In this document: positions 9,705 to 20,500 of the stretch, piece after piece | Numbering within the stretch: position 1 is the first letter of the stretch | How the letters are laid out: every line of letters begins with the position of its first letter | Notes under the pieces: model-generated | Seen by the model: only the letters and a program-made list of their open reading frames with translations | The model's database searches: none | Told to the model about the DNA's origin: nothing | Program-made: the position numbers and the translations under genes | NCBI GenBank assembly: GCA_019677205.1 | Contig: JAAMXY010000449.1 | Coordinates: 1 to 64,000, forward strand | Source of the DNA: Pinguiococcus pyrenoidosus | Lineage: Eukaryota > Sar > Pinguiophyceae > Pinguiochrysidales > Pinguiochrysidaceae | Direction: 5' to 3' | Length of the DNA stretch: 64,000 nucleotides

Positions 9705-10657
9705 GCTGCCCCTGCACGCTCACAAGGGCTTTTGGCCTTGATCAGCACGTGTGATTGAGCTTGAGTGTTGCGACGTAGGTTTAGCGATAGCAAAGTTTAT
9801 ATGGGAAGCACTGAGCCGCACGATGGAGGGGTATGAATAGCTGGAAAGTGGCTTCCTCTGGACTGGCCTCTGACCCGCCGCGAGGGGCAGTCGAGAGGTC
9901 GACGTTGATGCAACGTGAATGTCTTTTGGACAGCAAGCCGTAGGTATCTCATACTTGGTCGATCGACGCTGTCTGTACATGAAGTCTTTTGCCAAGAGAT
10001 GATCGGCCCGCACAGGCAGAGGCGGGCCTGAGAAATGATGCGTTGAAGCTTCGCGGCCTTTGAAGGCAGGTGGTGATGGATTTGGTTTGAAGAAGACAGC
10101 AACTTGGTTGCGACTGCTTGGGAACCGCAGATGAGTGCACCTATCTATGCAAAGAAATGAAGGACGATTCGTCCCTTGACGGTGCTTTGGCCTGCTACAA
10201 GGAACCCCTCGCACCAGCCCTCTTCGATCTGGGCTTGATGGAGGACGTTTGTCTGGGTCTTCCTTTTTTTTTTTTTTCGTTTGTGAAGCGATCTGTCGAT
10301 GTGCACTTGATCTACAAAGCAGGCCAACGAGCTGCACTTGTACGAAGGAACACAGTTGGTTGTAGACACTCGGAGCCCTGTGCAGCTCCGGCGTCTTTTC
10401 ACAAGTGACTATCTTCGCGAAGCCTGAAGGTTTCTCTATCGCTTGCGATTCTCTGATTTTGCTCTCCGCGCTAGACAGTTGATCGTGAGAAGCCTTTGCC
10501 TCATGACAGAAGAGCTTGATTCCATCATCTGGAATCAAGCAACCCTCCCCCAGCTCAAATTCCCAAACCCAACAACCCCGCCCACGCCGCGCCTAGCTCC
10601 AGAGACCTAACCCTACTTCAAACCATGCAAACCTCAAGCAAAAGCATCAAAACGCCG
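9705..10657. other. Intergenic region around the unassigned exons
   Basis: Apart from the exon-like segments at 10100-10427, I see no gene. A minus-strand open frame of 272 codons (9720-10538) lacks any recognisable or protein-like composition and overlaps the better-looking plus-strand exons. The end of the stretch, a C/A-rich tract around 10540-10620, lies just beyond the stop of the ankyrin gene and is probably its 3' untranslated region. Confidence 0.35.
10100..10427 (+). CDS. Two unassigned exon-like segments (5' end unknown)
   Basis: Two open stretches in phase 0, 10100-10246 (49 codons, after an acceptor AGACAG) and 10323-10427 (35 codons including stop), are separated by a 76-bp GT-AG intron carrying a long T tract (10264-10277). 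Together they read as plausible protein: ECTYLCKEMKDDSSLDGALA, then ANELHLYEGTQLVVDTRSPV. I cannot assign a family or find a first exon with a start. They may be the 3' part of the gene at 8185 or a separate small gene. Confidence 0.3.
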
Positions 10658-13600
10658 TTATCCGCCCATGAAACCCATGGGCGCGTCGAAGGCGTGCATG
10701 CCATAGGCCGCGGCGAGATGCCCATTGAAGGCCCCGGCTTGATTCGAGGATTCTAAGTAGGCCTTGAAACGGTGCCACGAGTCGTGCAGGAGCTCGTCGT
10801 CGACCTCAAGGCCCTTCTGGCGCAGGTGGTCGGCAATCAAGACGGCGTGCGACTCCGGGCCTCCGTTGTCAACTTCGGCCTTCAAGAAGCTGAGCAGCAC
10901 GCGCGCTTCTTCCCGGATGCTCTTCTTGCCCGCCTTGGACTTGTTGGCCTGCGTCCGGCTCACGAAGGTGAGGATGGACGTCTTGTGGAGGGTGCGCTCC
11001 GGGCACGAGACGCAGGAGCAGAAGAACGCGTCGGCGGCGCCGGGGAGTTTCCGCAGGCTGTTCTCGACGCTCTCCTGGATCGCGTCATTGACATCGCAGC
11101 CAAGGCAGGAGCTATACGTGTCCAGAAGGACTTGTCTATTCTGCTGCTTCGTGCAAAGGAGATGGAATTCGCACGCCTCGGCGTACTTCATCCTGCGATA
11201 GAAGCCGGAGATCCGCAGGTTCCGCCCGCGGATGCTCCAGTTCTGGTAGTTCGGCTCCACGATCGGAATGGTCTTGAGCAGGGTGCGGACGTCGGACGGG
11301 ACCATCTCGAACTGGGCCTGCACGTCGCTCCGCGTCGCCGGCGCGTAAGCCTGCTCACCGATGACGACCGCATCGCCTGCGCCACACTGCTCAACGTCGC
11401 GAATGTCCACGTCGGGCGCGGAAATGCGCTCTTCGCCGCGGTTGAAGATACGAGCTCTCCAGAGCCTCTCGTGGGCACTCTCGATGCGGTACAAGAAGAT
11501 CACCCGCTCGGCCATGGAGATGCTGCTCGCGGAGATCACGGTGCGGATCGGGATGCGGATAAACCTACAAGGCGCATGCACATCAGCTTCATTGCTCCGC
11601 GCCAAGCGAACGAGTGGCAGTCGTACCTGAAGGCGAATCGGCGCAGCATCGCATCTGCCATGAACGGCTTCGCCACTTCGCTGATGTCAATCAGAGACGA
11701 CGACGACAACGACAACGACGACGATGCTGACGACACCGACACCGACGACGACGTCGCCGACACATGCCGCTCCGTTTTCACAGGCGGCCCTGTCGGTAGC
11801 ACGACCGCGGTCTCGTCGGATGTCATTGCCATCAGCTCCTCGAAGGACTGCGTGCTCGCTGAAGCTCCTACGGAGCCCTTCCGAAGCCGCTTGGCGCGGC
11901 CTGCGTCGGCCTCGGCGTCTCGCACAGGGACTCGGACGCGGCTGAACCTGCCGTCGACCGTGTTCGCCCTCGGGCGTCGATTCGACAGGAAGGCGTCGGC
12001 TTTCGCCCAGTGGGTGCCGCACTCCAAATCAACCGGCATCGACTGTGTGCGGGCGCGGTTTCCGACCGGCTTGTACCCCGGCGTCTGAAAGGACGGCACC
12101 GCTGCAGCCACGGGGGCCTCTGCCGGCGGGCTCGAAGGTGCCGAAACGGAATCCAAGTCCATGAAGGGGTCCGCAGGGTCATCGAAGTCGAAAATGTCCA
12201 AAGAACACTGGCTCACGAAGATGGTCTGCGCCTCGCGCATGGCGAGCACGACATCGACGTGCCTCTCCGCGGAGGCCACCTCGATGGGGGTGCGACCCTT
12301 CGCATCCGGACGATCCGGGTCAGCGCCGTGGTCCAAGAGCACGCGGGCGGCGTCTTCGTGGCCCTCCCGGGCAGCCAAGTGAAGGGCCGTGACCCCATCC
12401 GCGCCGCAGCTGTTCACCGGCAAGGCCCGCGCCTCAAGCAGCACGCGCAGGACCTCCTGCTTTCCGAGAAGCGCCGACACGTGCAGCATGCTGAGGCAGG
12501 TCTGCCTCTCCGCCTCGGCCATGCTGGCTCCTCGGCTCAGCAGCGAGCGCACGATGCAGCTGTGGCCGGATTCCACCGCGAGGCTGAGGGCCGTGTCGCC
12601 GGCGTTGTCCACCGCGTCGGGATCACATCCGCGCTCCAGCAAGGCGTCCGCCAGCTCTTCGGAGCAGCCCGTCTCGGCCACCCACATGAGCGCGTTCCGT
12701 CCGAGGTCATCGACGGCCGCGACGGCCGCCCCGTGGGCGAGCAGCAGGCGCGCGATCTTCTCGTGTTTCCGGAACGCAGCGCACAGGAGGGCGGTCCTGC
12801 CCCGGCCGTTGATGACGTTGATCTCTGCTCCGCCCTTCAGGAGGACCTGGACCGTGCTCTCGTGACCGCGCCGCGCGGCGAAGATGAGCGGCGTGTACCC
12901 GTTGGGGCACATGGCATTCACGTCCGCGCCACGAGCCAGGAGCAGCAGCACGAGCTCGTCGAAGCCTTTCATGGCGGCGCACATGAGCGGCGTCCATCCT
13001 TCTCCGTTGCGGACGTCCACGTGACCGCCGTTGCGCGCCAGCTCGTTCTGGAAAACCACCGGGTCGCCCTTGATCGTCGCGGTGAAGAGCGGGGACCAGC
13101 CGAGGATGGAGGGCTCGAAGAGGGAGGCCGGGTCCGCGTGCCCGTGGTTCACGAGGAGCCTCACCGTCGCGTCATGCCCGTGGCACTTCGCGAGGTCCAG
13201 CGCATTCTGCCAAAGCCCGTTGGTCGCTGCGGCGTCCGCTCCGTTGTCCAAGAGGAGCTTGACCACATTGGCGTGGCCATTCTCCGCGGCGAACATGAGC
13301 GCCGTGGACAGCTGCCGGTTCTGCGCATTGACGTAGGCCGAGGGCGCCTTGAAGAGCAGCGCATCCACCACGGGCTGCCTGCCGGACTGCGCCGCAAACA
13401 TGAGCGGCGTGGAGCCATCGTGGGCGACGGTGTCCACCCTCGCTGCGAAGGACAGCAGCAGCACGACTAGATCCAAAGATGCGGCCGGGTTCCTGGCAGC
13501 CAAGCTGAGCGCCGTCATGCCGGCGGCATCCTTCGCTTCGACGTCCGCACCAAAGGTCAGGAGGCTGTGGAGGATCTCGTAGGCTCCATTTCTCGCGGCC

Positions 13601-13953
13601 ACCACGAGCGGAGTCTCCTGTGCCGCATTGCGCGCGTTCACGTTCGCGCCGGCTTGAAGCAGCTGCTGCACCACGGCGGTCATGGAGGCGTCCACGGCCA
13701 GGTGCAGCAGCGAAGCGCCGGTGTCATCGCGGGTGTTGGGATTGAGTTGTGAGAGAGACGTCGCGAGGCATCGCAGCGCCTACAACAAGTCGTCGAAGAC
13801 AAACGGTCAGAACTCCACTCGCGCACTCTCCGCTTCGAGCACAAGGTGGACCGATTCGCTTCAACACGGCTTCCGGCGCGCACTCGGGCGCGAACGCACC
13901 TCTCTTGCGTCGCCCCTCTTGAGAGCGCCTACGAGGAGCCTCACATCGGACAT
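10658..13953 (-). CDS. Long ankyrin-repeat protein with novel C-terminal region
   Basis: Three exons: 13900-13953 (18 codons, starting MSDVRLLVGALKRGDA), 11627-13779 and 10658-11564, giving 1037 residues. From about residue 5 to 510 the protein is ankyrin repeats, about 15 of them, with typical motifs such as GATPL-like turns (GWTPLMCAAMKGFDELVLLL, DGVTALHLAAREGHEDAARV). Ankyrin repeats are protein-binding scaffolds. A Ser/acidic linker follows (residues about 560-735). The final 300 residues are not ankyrin: they contain ERVIFLYRIESAHERLW, a Cys-rich segment (SSCLGCDVND, FFCSCVSCPERT) and a helical end, and match nothing I recognise. The 62-bp intron before this region is clear: ...FAF/RFIRIPI.... 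Partner and pathway are unknown. Confidence 0.8.
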
Positions 13954-15023
13954 GGGCGAAAATCTTCGACAAGCTGCGGCGCTCCAATTCCGAACTTTCT
14001 CCCCTCGCGTTCCTCGCCGGAGCTTCAGTTCCGAAGGCGCGCGGCCGCCACCAAAGTCCACTTCGCGACGGTGGCTTGCTGAGCAGACACCCCGCCGCTG
14101 AGCGCGCGTGCGTCACTGCCACGAAAGATCCGACGACAGGGCGAATCCGAGTCGGATATCGCGGACGCGCGAACCTTGTGGAACACCCAAAAGCGCTTCC
14201 TGCGCGCAAAAGCGGTCGTGCAGCGACGAAAACCAGAATCGCGGTTGTGGGCGCCTGCATTGCGAAACAGGGTAGAATAAGGCGGTTCGGTTCTCCCAAC
14301 TCGAACGTTGATTCGCTCCAAGGCTGACAGAATTGGATTCTTCATGCCCTGTAGGAATTTTTGGAACGATCGCGGAGCGGTCCGAAACACCATCTCTCGG
14401 ATATGCCAATGAAATCGTGGACGAGAGGGAATCTGGCAGCCTCACTGGGCAGAAGCCCATCGGCCGAGTAACGCCTTGCCCAAGCTCAGAAGCGAGATCG
14501 AGTGGTTCTCGATCCAGAGCAGAAGATCTTCTGCTCCAGAACGAAAGAGCTTCCGAGTGGCTAGCAGATATTTTTAAAAGAACCAAATTATGGAGACGGG
14601 CCAACCGTTGCCGTTCGTTGAAGTCTGACGCCTGTCCCCTCCGCTAAGTACGCGCCCACCAAGCGCGCGCATGCCTTTGCTGGAGGTTACTTCGCGGAGA
14701 GTCTCCTTGGCGCAAGGGTTTCTTTGCCCTTTCCGCGGCCTTCGCGACGCATCCTTTGGGTGGCCTTCCGCTCACTTTCGGCGCCCCTCCCTCTCTGTCT
14801 GAGGGGGCTCTCCCAAGGCTTCTCAAGCCGCTGAAAGCTGAGGAAGTGCCGCAAGCTCCGGGACGCAACACTCGTTTGGCGCCGCATCCCAGAACTCGAA
14901 CTCGAACTCGTCGACTTCGAGTTCTGGAGAGCGCCAAAGTCCGCATTTCGAGAGCGCGCGCGCGCGGCGTAAGCGCGCTTCTGTGGCCGCCTTTTTGGTT
15001 TCGAGCGGAGTGGCGCGGCCAAG
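13954..15023. other. Divergent intergenic region (ankyrin gene / LMBRD2-like gene)
   Basis: No confident gene in about 1.07 kb. Open frames on both strands (e.g. minus 14113-14604) have no protein-like or conserved features. It must contain both promoters. A hairpin-capable sequence lies at 14889-14927: arms CCAGAACTCGAA and TTCGAGTTCTGG around repeated CTCGAA units. Confidence 0.5.
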
Positions 15024-17380
15024 ATGCTGGTGCTGTCGGTGGTGGAGCTGGTGGCGCTCGCGCTTGTGACCGGTCTTCTGTTGTACTTCTACCGCGGGCC
15101 CGGCGTGGACAGAGAAGTGATGCTGCTGATCTTCTGCTGCTGGTATCTGGCCTTCAGTGGCACCCTCCTGCTGCCGATGGACCTGGCGTGCGTGTCGGGC
15201 TATGATGATGAGAAGAAGAAGGAGGAGGCGCCCTGCGCACAGCCCATCAAGCAGGCGTGGCTGTGGGTGTACTGGAGCACCTTCCTCCTCGCCTGGGTGG
15301 TCCTGCCGCTGTACTTGGATTATCTCCGCTCCGGAGCCTTCACGGCCCTAGACAAGCTCAAGGACGCCGGTCGGGTGAACATGATCAGCTACGGCCTGGG
15401 CTTGGTTGCCGGCGTCTGCCTCGTCATCTACCTGCTGGCGCAGGGCAATGGCTTCCGCTTCCTCGTCGGCCTGCAGCTCTTCGGGAACACCTACGGCCTG
15501 CTGATCATCATCGTGCTCATGGGCAATGGCCTCGTGGAGATTCCGCGCACCCTCTGGCAATACTCCGAGCCAGAGACCTATCTGCGGGTAAGGGCTGGTT
15601 CTCCACCTTCCGGACTAGAGCCGTTGAGTCGGTGCAGCGTCTGATTTGTGCTTCCTTCTGGGGTCGCTGTCGCTTCTCTAGCTGCTGCGGTATCGGGCCA
15701 CGTGCGTGGACAATGATCTCTACGATGCGAAAGTCACCCTGGAGGGCTGCGTGGCAGATGCGCGGGCGGCGGCGCGCGACGTGGTTCGCATGCACCGGGA
15801 GGCCCCGTCCGAGACCATGCAGCTCAAGTCTTACATGAGGATGCTGATCGTGGACATCCAGAGCTTCCTCGTGACCCTGCCAGAGGATGAATACGGGCGC
15901 CTTCGCACCTGTAAGTGCCCGAGCTCCAAGAGCTGACGAGCCGCGCGGGATTCTAGGGGTTGCGGATCCGGGCCTCACCGTCGATTTCCGTCTTCACACA
16001 TCCAGCCGCGCTGGCGGGAGCACCTGCTGGAGTGAGCGTTCTCCACAGGAGCCCAGGCAGGAGCTCGAGCGAAGAGGCGGACATCGTGGCAGCTTTTGGC
16101 CAGGCGGAGGGACAGCCCGGCGACACTCGGCGCGCCTCCTGGATGCCGGCGTCCGCGTCGCCGCCGCCGCGAGAGCAGACGGAGAAGAGCCTCGCCGAGC
16201 TCAATCGACGATTCCTGGCGGCGCGGACGCGGGTGCAGGTCATCCAGACCCGCTGGGATGTGCTGGTGAGCTATGTGCGCTGGGTCGAGGAGCTCGCGAA
16301 GCACCGCAACCAAAAGGCCGTGAACAGCGCCTCGGCCAGCTCTCCGGAAGCGGAGGCCGCACCCGTCGTGCTCGGCAAGTACGTCCTGTGCGGGCGAGCG
16401 CTGAAGATTGATGACTCGGCGATCATTCGCCTGTGGGCCAAGTATGGCCACCAGCCCTTCTTCAGGAGCCTGGCGGTGCTGGCCGGGATCCTCAGTGCGC
16501 TGGTGTTCTGGTACGTGGCTGCGTTCGGGCTCGCAGACGCTCGACGACTTTCTGTGCTGTCTACTTGCTCAACCGACGTTCTTGCCCGACCGGATCTCAG
16601 GTCGGAGGCGATGGCTGCCTTCCCGATTCTGTCTCCCTTCGGGGCGATCTTGGATGCTGTGAGTACCGCCAATTTTGACGATGGGGAGGACGAGGGCAGC
16701 GAGACGGGGCAGGCTGAGAACCCGGACAGCGGTCCGTCGGCCGGCGTGCAGATTCTGGCGCTTCTCCCCCTGTTGTACATGAGCGTCGCGACGTACCGGT
16801 CGCTCTTCAAGTTCAAGATGGTAGATCTCTTCCACTTGCAGCCGAGGGGCAGCGTAGCCACGGCCCTGGTCTTCAACTCCACCTACCTGATTCGATTGCA
16901 GTTCCCGTAAGTGTTTCGCCTCCTGTCGTAGAGACAGGGATGGTGCCTCCATCTCCGTCTGGCGTCCCTCACAGATTTTTTTGCTTTTCCTTTTTGCTCT
17001 GGTTCTGAAGGCTATGCTACAACTACTTGCTCCTGCTTGGCTACGACGACGCCAAGCACACCGGCTTCATCACGTACCTGATGCACCGCATGGATGCAGT
17101 GCCCATCCTGGGCTTCAACTTTAGCGTCTACGGAGGACTGTGCCTCGTGCTCATCGCCGCGTTCAGTTTCTTTCGCCTGCACGCCCGCATTCTAGATAGC
17201 TTGGGCCTAGAGCACGAGGAGATGTCCATCGCTGGCGATGAGGAGGAAGAGGATAGGGTGGAGGAAGGCAGGGCGCTGCTCCGCCGGGCCCAGAGAGCGC
17301 AAAGTCGGAGGGCCAACACGGCCGTGAGTCTGGAGGAGGGCAAAGACAGTGCCAGCGCAACGGCAAGACTCCTTCGATAG
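15024..17380 (+). CDS. LMBRD2: LMBR1 domain-containing protein 2-like membrane protein
   Basis: Five exons: 15024-15587, 15682-15910, 16006-16510, 16601-16906 and 17011-17380. Exon 1 encodes several membrane segments (e.g. LVALALVTGLLLYFY, MLLIFCCWYLAFSGTLLLPM, LLIIIVLMGNGLVEIPRTLW). The middle is a cytosolic helical region (VQVIQTRWDVLVSYVRWVEE). Further membrane spans follow, with the family segments FWSEAMAAFPIL and LQFPLCYNYLLLLGYDD. Conservation with LMBRD2 places the introns at 16511-16600 (90 bp, no frame shift if retained) and 16907-17010. LMBR1-type proteins are nine-span membrane proteins; LMBRD2 has been linked to GPCR signalling in animals. The C-terminal tail is acidic then basic. 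Another in-frame intron near 16659-16720 is possible. Confidence 0.8.
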
Positions 17381-17582
17381 CGCAAGGCGGGTCCCTTTCG
17401 GACCGGCGCTCCCGTGGCGTGAGAATCGTGCCGTCGTAAGGAGATCAAGAGGAACTAGAGAAACATGTCGGAGCTCGCAGAGAGGTGCTACATATGAAGA
17501 GATTTGAGAAGCCTAGTTGTTCGCAATCCTGTCCAAGGTCTTCAAGCTTTTCCTTCTTCTTCAAGCGGCCGTTCTTCGGCTG

Positions 17583-20500
17583 CTATGGCTCCGTGTTGTA
17601 CACAGATATGATACTATCAGTTGCGCCCCCGGCCAGAAGCAACTTGTACGGATGGAAGGCCAAGCAACTCACGGGACCAACGCGTTGGCCCATAAAGTTG
17701 TTGTGGTGCTACATTCAGTAAATGAGCGGTGTCAGAGAAGGCGGGGGCAGGGTCTCCGTGAAAGACTGACTCGTAGACGCAAATGCGCGGCCTCCCTTAC
17801 CTTGATCATTCCCAGCTGGTCCCCTTCGCTGTCCAAGATCTTGATGAATTGCTTGTGGCTCCCACTCGCCATGATCGGCGCACACGGATGCAACGCTAGG
17901 GCTGTCATGGGAGATCTCTGGACCTCGATCGTCCGTATGGACCCCTTCCCCGTGTAGCGAAGGTCCCAGAACTTCGCCTCTCCGGCCAGCGAGCCGCTAA
18001 GGAGCTCGTGGAAGGAAGATCGACACGTGAACTGCACGTGCACAACCCAGTGCTGATGCTCAATCATGCTCAAGCAAGGATTTGCCTTCGCATCCACGCG
18101 CGTGTCAAAGAGCCGGAGCGCACCATTCCCGTATCCCGCAACGAACGAGCAGCCTATACACAACGAAACACGACGGTGAGGTACAGGAGCCCCTCCGTCA
18201 AGTCCGTGCGAACATACCGGAGGTGCCCGAACCGAGGTTGGGCGACGTTGGCTCCAGCGTCGAGCCCCAACGCACGCTTGCCATGCTGGTGACACAGGTC
18301 GAGGGATCCCCGGATTTCCAGGTGGCAATGTTCTGCTCTTGCTCCAGGTCCCAGAGCCTCAGCGTCTCGCTGCTCCCTCCGACGGTCAACGTTCCGGAGT
18401 CCTGACGCCATTCAGACACGAGGCCACTTCGACTGAAGCCCTCGCCCGCGACGATGTCCGGCACCGCCACAAAGGCCGTCACCAGGCGAGCCCCAACAGT
18501 CTCTTCGCGGGTGAGGAAAGGAACGTTAGGCGCCCGCACGTACGTATACGTCTGCGTAGCTCTCCCAGGATGCATGACACGCACCCTCCTCTAGCAGCGA
18601 CTTCTGAGACGACGCGCCAGCTCGCCGGGGACCAGAGGTGGTGGACTGGGAGGGTCCTCCTGGTCGATCATGGTCGCCCTCCGGCGACAGCGCTTGCTCC
18701 GTGGCATCTCCATCGAGAAGTCCGTCCCACACTCGAACGACCCCGTCATCGCTCCCGACAAGAAGAAGGCTCTTCGTCTCGGGGTTGATCCATTTCAGCG
18801 ACGTCATCCTCGTGGACCCGACCTTCACAGAGGCAAGAAAGAAGGACGGCTCTCAGTGCTTGATCGCGTCATCAACAACAGCTCACGCCTGTGAGCTAGA
18901 GAGCCAGCGAGCTAGCTTACCGCGTTGCCGTTCCCCAAGTCAATGACCTGCCGGCCTTCCTCGTAGTCCCAGACACCAATGCGATTCCCGTCATCAGCGC
19001 TCACGAGGGCCGTCTCATATGGATGGAAGAGAAGCATGGAAGTCATGTCGTAGTTGGAACTGCAACGGCGGGCGACGTGCCCGACATGCACCAAGTTAGC
19101 GCGACCCCACACATCAAAAGAGCGTAGCAACGTTTGATGGCCGCACCTCAAGGTGGCACTCTGATCGAAGCGAACTCGCGACAGGCGCTCCGCCGTACTG
19201 CCGCTGCTTGCCTCGTCGGCTTGCAGGGCGACGTCCATGGCGGGATCCGACGGCAGCCTGATCCTCGAAGACGGCTCCGCCGAGGAGCTCTGAAAGGAGC
19301 GATGAAGCTCATCGGCCGCTGCCCATGTCTGCTCGTTTCGTCTGGCCAGATACAACTTTAGCACCCCACCCAAGCTCAGTGGATCCGGCGTGAACACCGG
19401 CGGGGCGCTCCCGCTTCCACCGTCATCGGATGGAACCTGCTCCGGCGACGCGGCCTTGAAGCGCAACTGGAGCCAGTGAAACAGAGCGTCTCTGTTGGCA
19501 TGGCGAAACCGGACCAGCATGGAGGCCCCGGTCTCGAGCGGATGCCTCTCCATGCTCTTCGCCTCATCCGGGGCGTACGCAAGGTGCTGCTGTGCATCCG
19601 CCGCGCCCTCCGACACCTGCGAGAATCCCTGAACGCGCGATGAAGCGAGATGGGACGAGATAAGGTGAGATAAAAAGAGATGGGACGAGATAAGATGATG
19701 TAAAAAGAGATGAAAAGAGACGAGATGATGCGGCGTTGGGCAACACCAAGGCTCCTACCTGATCGCTAGCGTGCCGAGACAGGGGTGGGATGTGTAGCTC
19801 CTCGGGTCCGTCGTCCTTCCCTATGTTTGCAATGTCAATTTGGCTCGCCGATCGGTCCCGCTCCGCTCTGCTCTGCGCCACCGTATTGGTGCCTGATGGT
19901 CTCCTTCTGATCTCAAGGATTGCGGAGTTCACGATGCAAGTTATGTCCCGGATGACCTTCTGGACGGCCGGGAAAGGCTCCGTGCCCCGCGCCTCTTGAA
20001 TTGCCCTCCACAGCTTGTAGAATCCGACCGACTCCTCGCCCAGCTTCTCCTGCACGAGGACCTCCTCGTCCAAAGCAGAAGGAGCTCCGGCCTCACGGCT
20101 GGCCTTCCCCTGGGCCTCGTTGGCAACCGCTTTGTCCTCCTGTTGCGCAGGGAAGGATGCTGAGCGGAACCGAGAATGGATCACGAGCAGCCGACGCCGA
20201 GCAGAATACCTTAACGGCACCCAAGTCCTTCTTGGGACGCAGCGGCAAGCTGCCGGACTCGCTTCTCTCGCGCCTGCTCTCGTGAAGGAGGGTCACCACC
20301 TCGAGAAAGGCGTAGACGTGGAGCGGGTGGAACAGCAGATCCGTCAACCCGAGGAGCGCCTCTCTTCGAACCAGCGGGCTGCCATCACCAAGAGCCGGCA
20401 CCAGATTCAAGCCGATCGCAAGCTGCATGTTTGTAAATCTCTTGCTCTAAAAAACAGGAGAAACAAGGAGTCAGGCGAGCTGGAACAACTATCCCCTCCC

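Noticed and set aside
9720-10538. 272-codon minus-strand frame
   Set aside because: Composition is rich in Ser/Lys/Pro without secondary-structure pattern, includes a poly-Lys from a T tract, and overlaps better exon-like segments on the other strand.
10772-13470. Long plus-strand frames (438 and 486 codons) opposite the ankyrin gene
   Set aside because: They are antisense shadows of ankyrin repeats; the repeated composition explains the length of the open frame.
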